The translations under genes were made by a program, and so were the position numbers. The notes below the pieces were generated by a model, which saw nothing but the letters and a program-made list of their open reading frames with translations, had not been told where the DNA came from and did not search any database. Below are positions 61,926 to 64,000 of a DNA stretch of 64,000 nucleotides, in pieces; the stretch's first letter is position 1; the number at the start of each line of letters is the position of its first letter. The DNA is from Frigoribacterium faeni (GTDB lineage: Bacteria > Actinomycetota > Actinomycetes > Actinomycetales > Microbacteriaceae): assembly GCF_007988805.1 (NCBI RefSeq), contig NZ_BJUV01000005.1, positions 80,034-144,033 of the forward strand. The letters are read 5' to 3'.

Positions 61926-62687
61926 ATGTACGCACCGGAGCGTCACCAGCAGATCCTCGACACCGCTCTCTCACGGGGCCGGGTCGAGGTCGCGGGTCTG
62001 GCGCGCGAACTCGCCGTCGCGCCCGAGACGGTCCGTCGTGACCTCACCGAGCTCGAGCGTCGCGGGGTCCTGAGGCGAGTGCACGGGGGAGCCATCGCGG
62101 TGGAGCGGCTCGGGATCGAACCGCCCGTCGTCGACAGGGAGGGCACCGCCGCCGCCGAGAAGGATCGCATCGCGCGCGCCGCTCTCGACGAGCTCCCCGA
62201 CAACGGGTCGATCATCATCGACGCCGGAACGACGGCCATCCGCTTCGCCGAGCTGCTGCCCATCGATCGGGTGCTCACCGTGGTGACCCATTCGCTGGCC
62301 GTCGCCACGATCCTGATCAGCCGACCGAACGTGACCCTGCACCTCCTGGGCGGGCTCATCCGGACCCGCACCTACTCGTCGGTCGGCGACTGGACCCGGA
62401 CCCAGCTCGCCGACGTCTTCGCCGACGTCGCCTTCATCGGCACGAACGGCGTCTCGGTCGAGAGGGGACTGAGCACACCCGACCTCGCCGAGGCGCGGGT
62501 CAAGCGCGCTCTCCTCGCGTCGTCCCGCCGCACCGTCGTCCTCGCCGACCACTCGAAGTTCGGTCGCGAGGACTTCGCCAAGGTCTCGCCCCTGTCCGAC
62601 GTCGACACCATCGTCACCGACGCGGGCGTCGACAGCGAGCTCGCCGACGATGTCGAGCGCGCCGGCCCCCGGGTCGTGATCGTGTGA
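61926..62687 (+). CDS. DeoR/GlpR-family transcriptional regulator
   Basis: A 253-residue DeoR-family regulator, normally a repressor of sugar-use genes relieved by a phosphorylated sugar. The N-terminal winged helix is 'RHQQILDTALSRGRVEVAGLARELAVAPETVRRDLTELERRGVLRRVHGGAI' (residues 6-57), with the family end 'RVHGGA'. The C-terminal sensor domain has 'IIIDAGTTAIRFAELLP' and 'VAFIGTNGVSVERGLSTPDLAEARVKRALLASSRRTVVLADHSKFG'. It precedes a mannitol-type PTS permease, so it probably controls that locus. Start ATG at 61926; the upstream GACGACGAGG has weak ribosome-site character. Confidence 0.92.
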   Translation: MYAPERHQQILDTALSRGRVEVAGLARELAVAPETVRRDLTELERRGVLRRVHGGAIAVERLGIEPPVVDREGTAAAEKDRIARAALDELPDNGSIIIDAGTTAIRFAELLPIDRVLTVVTHSLAVATILISRPNVTLHLLGGLIRTRTYSSVGDWTRTQLADVFADVAFIGTNGVSVERGLSTPDLAEARVKRALLASSRRTVVLADHSKFGREDFAKVSPLSDVDTIVTDAGVDSELADDVERAGPRVVIV

Positions 62688-62770
62688 TCGCGTCCCGTCT
62701 CCTCGATTCCACCCGCACCGCATCCCGCCCCCACCACACTCGTCACTGAGTACGAAGGAGTACCTCCCTC

Positions 62771-63973
62771 ATGTCCGAATTCACCCCCACGGTCACCGGA
62801 ACGGGTGTGCGCGCTCGCGTACAGCGTTTCGGCGGCTTCCTCGCCGGCATGATCATGCCGAACATCGGCGCGTTCATCGCCTGGGGTCTCATCACGGCGC
62901 TGTTCATCGAGACCGGCTGGACGCCGGTTCCCCAGCTCGGCGGCTTCGGCGTCGACTCGAACGGCGACCCGTGGCCCGGTCTCGTCGGCCCGATCATCAC
63001 GTATCTGCTCCCCCTCCTGATCGCCTACACGGGTGGACGGATGATCCACGGCCAGCGTGGAGCCGTCATCGGCGCCGTCGGCGTCATGGGCGTCATCGTC
63101 GCGACGGACGTCCCGCAGTTCCTCGGCGCGATGATCGTCGGCCCCCTGGCCGCCTACCTCCTGAAGCAGTTCGACCGGCTCGTCGACGGCCGGATCAAGT
63201 CCGGCTTCGAGATGCTGGTCAACAACTTCTCCCTCGGAATCATCGGTGGCGCGGTGGCCGTCGGCGCCTTCTTCGGCCTGGCGCCGATCACGACGGCTCT
63301 GACTAACCTCTTCGGCGGCGCCGTCGGCTTCCTGGTCGATCGCGGCCTCCTCCCGCTCGCCTCGATCATCATCGAGCCCGCGAAGATCCTGTTCCTCAAC
63401 AACGCGATCAACCAGGGCATCCTGACCCCGCTGGGCGGCACCCAGGCCCAGGAGACCGGCAAGTCCATCCTGTTCATGCTCGAGTCGAACCCCGGTCCCG
63501 GACTCGGCATCCTGCTCGCCTTCCTGTTCTTCGGTCCTCGCGCGATCCGCCCGTCGGCGCCCGCTGCGATCATCGTCCAGTTCTTCGGTGGCATCCACGA
63601 GATCTACTTCCCCTACGTGCTGATGAAGCCGGTCCTGCTCGTCGCCGCGATCCTCGGCGGCGCGACGGGGATCACCGTGTTCTCGCTCTTCCAGGTCGGA
63701 CTGGTCGGCCCCGCTTCCCCGGGCAGCATCATCGCCTACACGCTCGTCGCCGCTCGCGGAGACATCCTCCCGATCTACTTGGGTATCCTGCTCTCCGCTG
63801 CCGTGTCGTTCGTCGTCTCGGCGCTGCTCATGGGCTTCGGCCGCAAGGAGAACCGCGAGGCGGCGGCCGAGGACGCCGCCGCGCAGCAGCAGGCTCTCGC
63901 CGACGCGCAGGCAGCGACCGCCGCCAACAAGGCCACCAGCAAGGGCACGGCCGCTCCCACAGCGTCCCAGTGA
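62771..63973 (+). CDS. PTS mannitol-type permease, IIC domain only
   Basis: A 400-residue membrane permease of the phosphoenolpyruvate:sugar phosphotransferase system, closest in pattern to the IIC part of MtlA. It opens 'VQRFGGFLAGMIMPNIGAFIAWGLITALF', has 'LLIAYTGGRMIHGQRGAVIGAVGVMGVIVATDVPQFLGAMIVGPL', 'LNNAINQGILTPLGG', 'GPRAIRPSAPAAIIVQFFGGIHEIYFPYVLMKP', the sugar-site region, and ends in an Ala/Gln-rich tail. The cytoplasmic IIB domain (with its phospho-Cys) that is fused in MtlA IICB is absent before the stop at 63971-63973; a separate gene may follow beyond the window. GAAGGAG at 62754-62760 precedes a small inverted repeat and the ATG. Confidence 0.9.
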   Translation: MSEFTPTVTGTGVRARVQRFGGFLAGMIMPNIGAFIAWGLITALFIETGWTPVPQLGGFGVDSNGDPWPGLVGPIITYLLPLLIAYTGGRMIHGQRGAVIGAVGVMGVIVATDVPQFLGAMIVGPLAAYLLKQFDRLVDGRIKSGFEMLVNNFSLGIIGGAVAVGAFFGLAPITTALTNLFGGAVGFLVDRGLLPLASIIIEPAKILFLNNAINQGILTPLGGTQAQETGKSILFMLESNPGPGLGILLAFLFFGPRAIRPSAPAAIIVQFFGGIHEIYFPYVLMKPVLLVAAILGGATGITVFSLFQVGLVGPASPGSIIAYTLVAARGDILPIYLGILLSAAVSFVVSALLMGFGRKENREAAAEDAAAQQQALADAQAATAANKATSKGTAAPTASQ

Positions 63974-64000
63974 TTGACTCGGGGGGCGACCGACGGTCGC

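Overview
The window comes from a high-G+C Gram-positive chromosome and carries almost only conserved housekeeping genes. The gene neighbourhoods (pdxT-yebC-ruvCAB-yajC-secDF-rel, pyrRBC-carAB-pyrF-gmk-rpoZ, his/trp with a Trp-associated membrane protein and an HGxxPAAW protein, lgt-gltBD-pyk-pdtaR-polA), the PriA without an ATPase site and the actinobacterial-type mIHF domain all point to Actinobacteria. The gmk fusion and gene order suggest family Microbacteriaceae; this is inference from gene content, not from a database search. I see no insertion sequence, prophage, CRISPR array, rRNA gene or replication origin, and no stretch over 300 bases without a gene.

Layout: 1-3291 holds the 3' end of pdxT, a YebC regulator and the Holliday-junction genes ruvC-ruvA-ruvB. 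3371-9371 holds yajC-secD-secF (Sec accessory complex), a rhodanese protein and the stringent-response enzyme Rel. 9429-12179 is a minus-strand block: an AbiEi-like orphan, a DUF349 protein and a membrane-anchored cyclophilin. 12271-20679 reads rarA, rpsD, a 62-residue membrane protein, alaS, ruvX, mltG and aroC, and continues as aroK-aroB-efp-nusB to 23351. 23456-33412 is a tightly overlapped pyrimidine operon (pyrR pyrB pyrC, a membrane protein, carA carB pyrF) that runs on into an mIHF-guanylate kinase fusion and rpoZ. 33569-39936 holds metK, priA, fmt, rsmB and rpe. 39933-48605 is a histidine/tryptophan supra-operon (hisE, hisG, hisF, hisI, trpE, two small membrane proteins, trpC, trpB, trpA, lgt). 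48864-56429 holds glutamate synthase (gltB, gltD) and pyruvate kinase. 56668-61691 holds an unknown membrane protein, a cold-shock protein, tRNA-Leu(CAA), the ANTAR response regulator PdtaR, a hotdog thioesterase and DNA polymerase I. 61926-63973 opens a carbohydrate locus: a DeoR-family regulator followed by a mannitol-type PTS IIC permease.

Most neighbouring genes overlap by 4 bases (ATGA or GTGA), which implies translational coupling. Promoter signals are mostly TAnnnT -10 boxes without a good -35, and several sit 6-8 bases before a start codon, as expected for leaderless transcripts. Terminators are long GC-rich hairpins, mostly without a U-tract. The most informative regulatory features are a textbook PyrR-binding RNA hairpin that buries the pyrR ribosome-binding site, a 10-bp direct repeat straddling the promoter in front of the DeoR gene, and a candidate leaderless 9-codon upstream ORF before efp. 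I found no clear candidate for a wholly new multi-gene system; the novelty is in gene architecture (mIHF-Gmk) and in cis-regulation.
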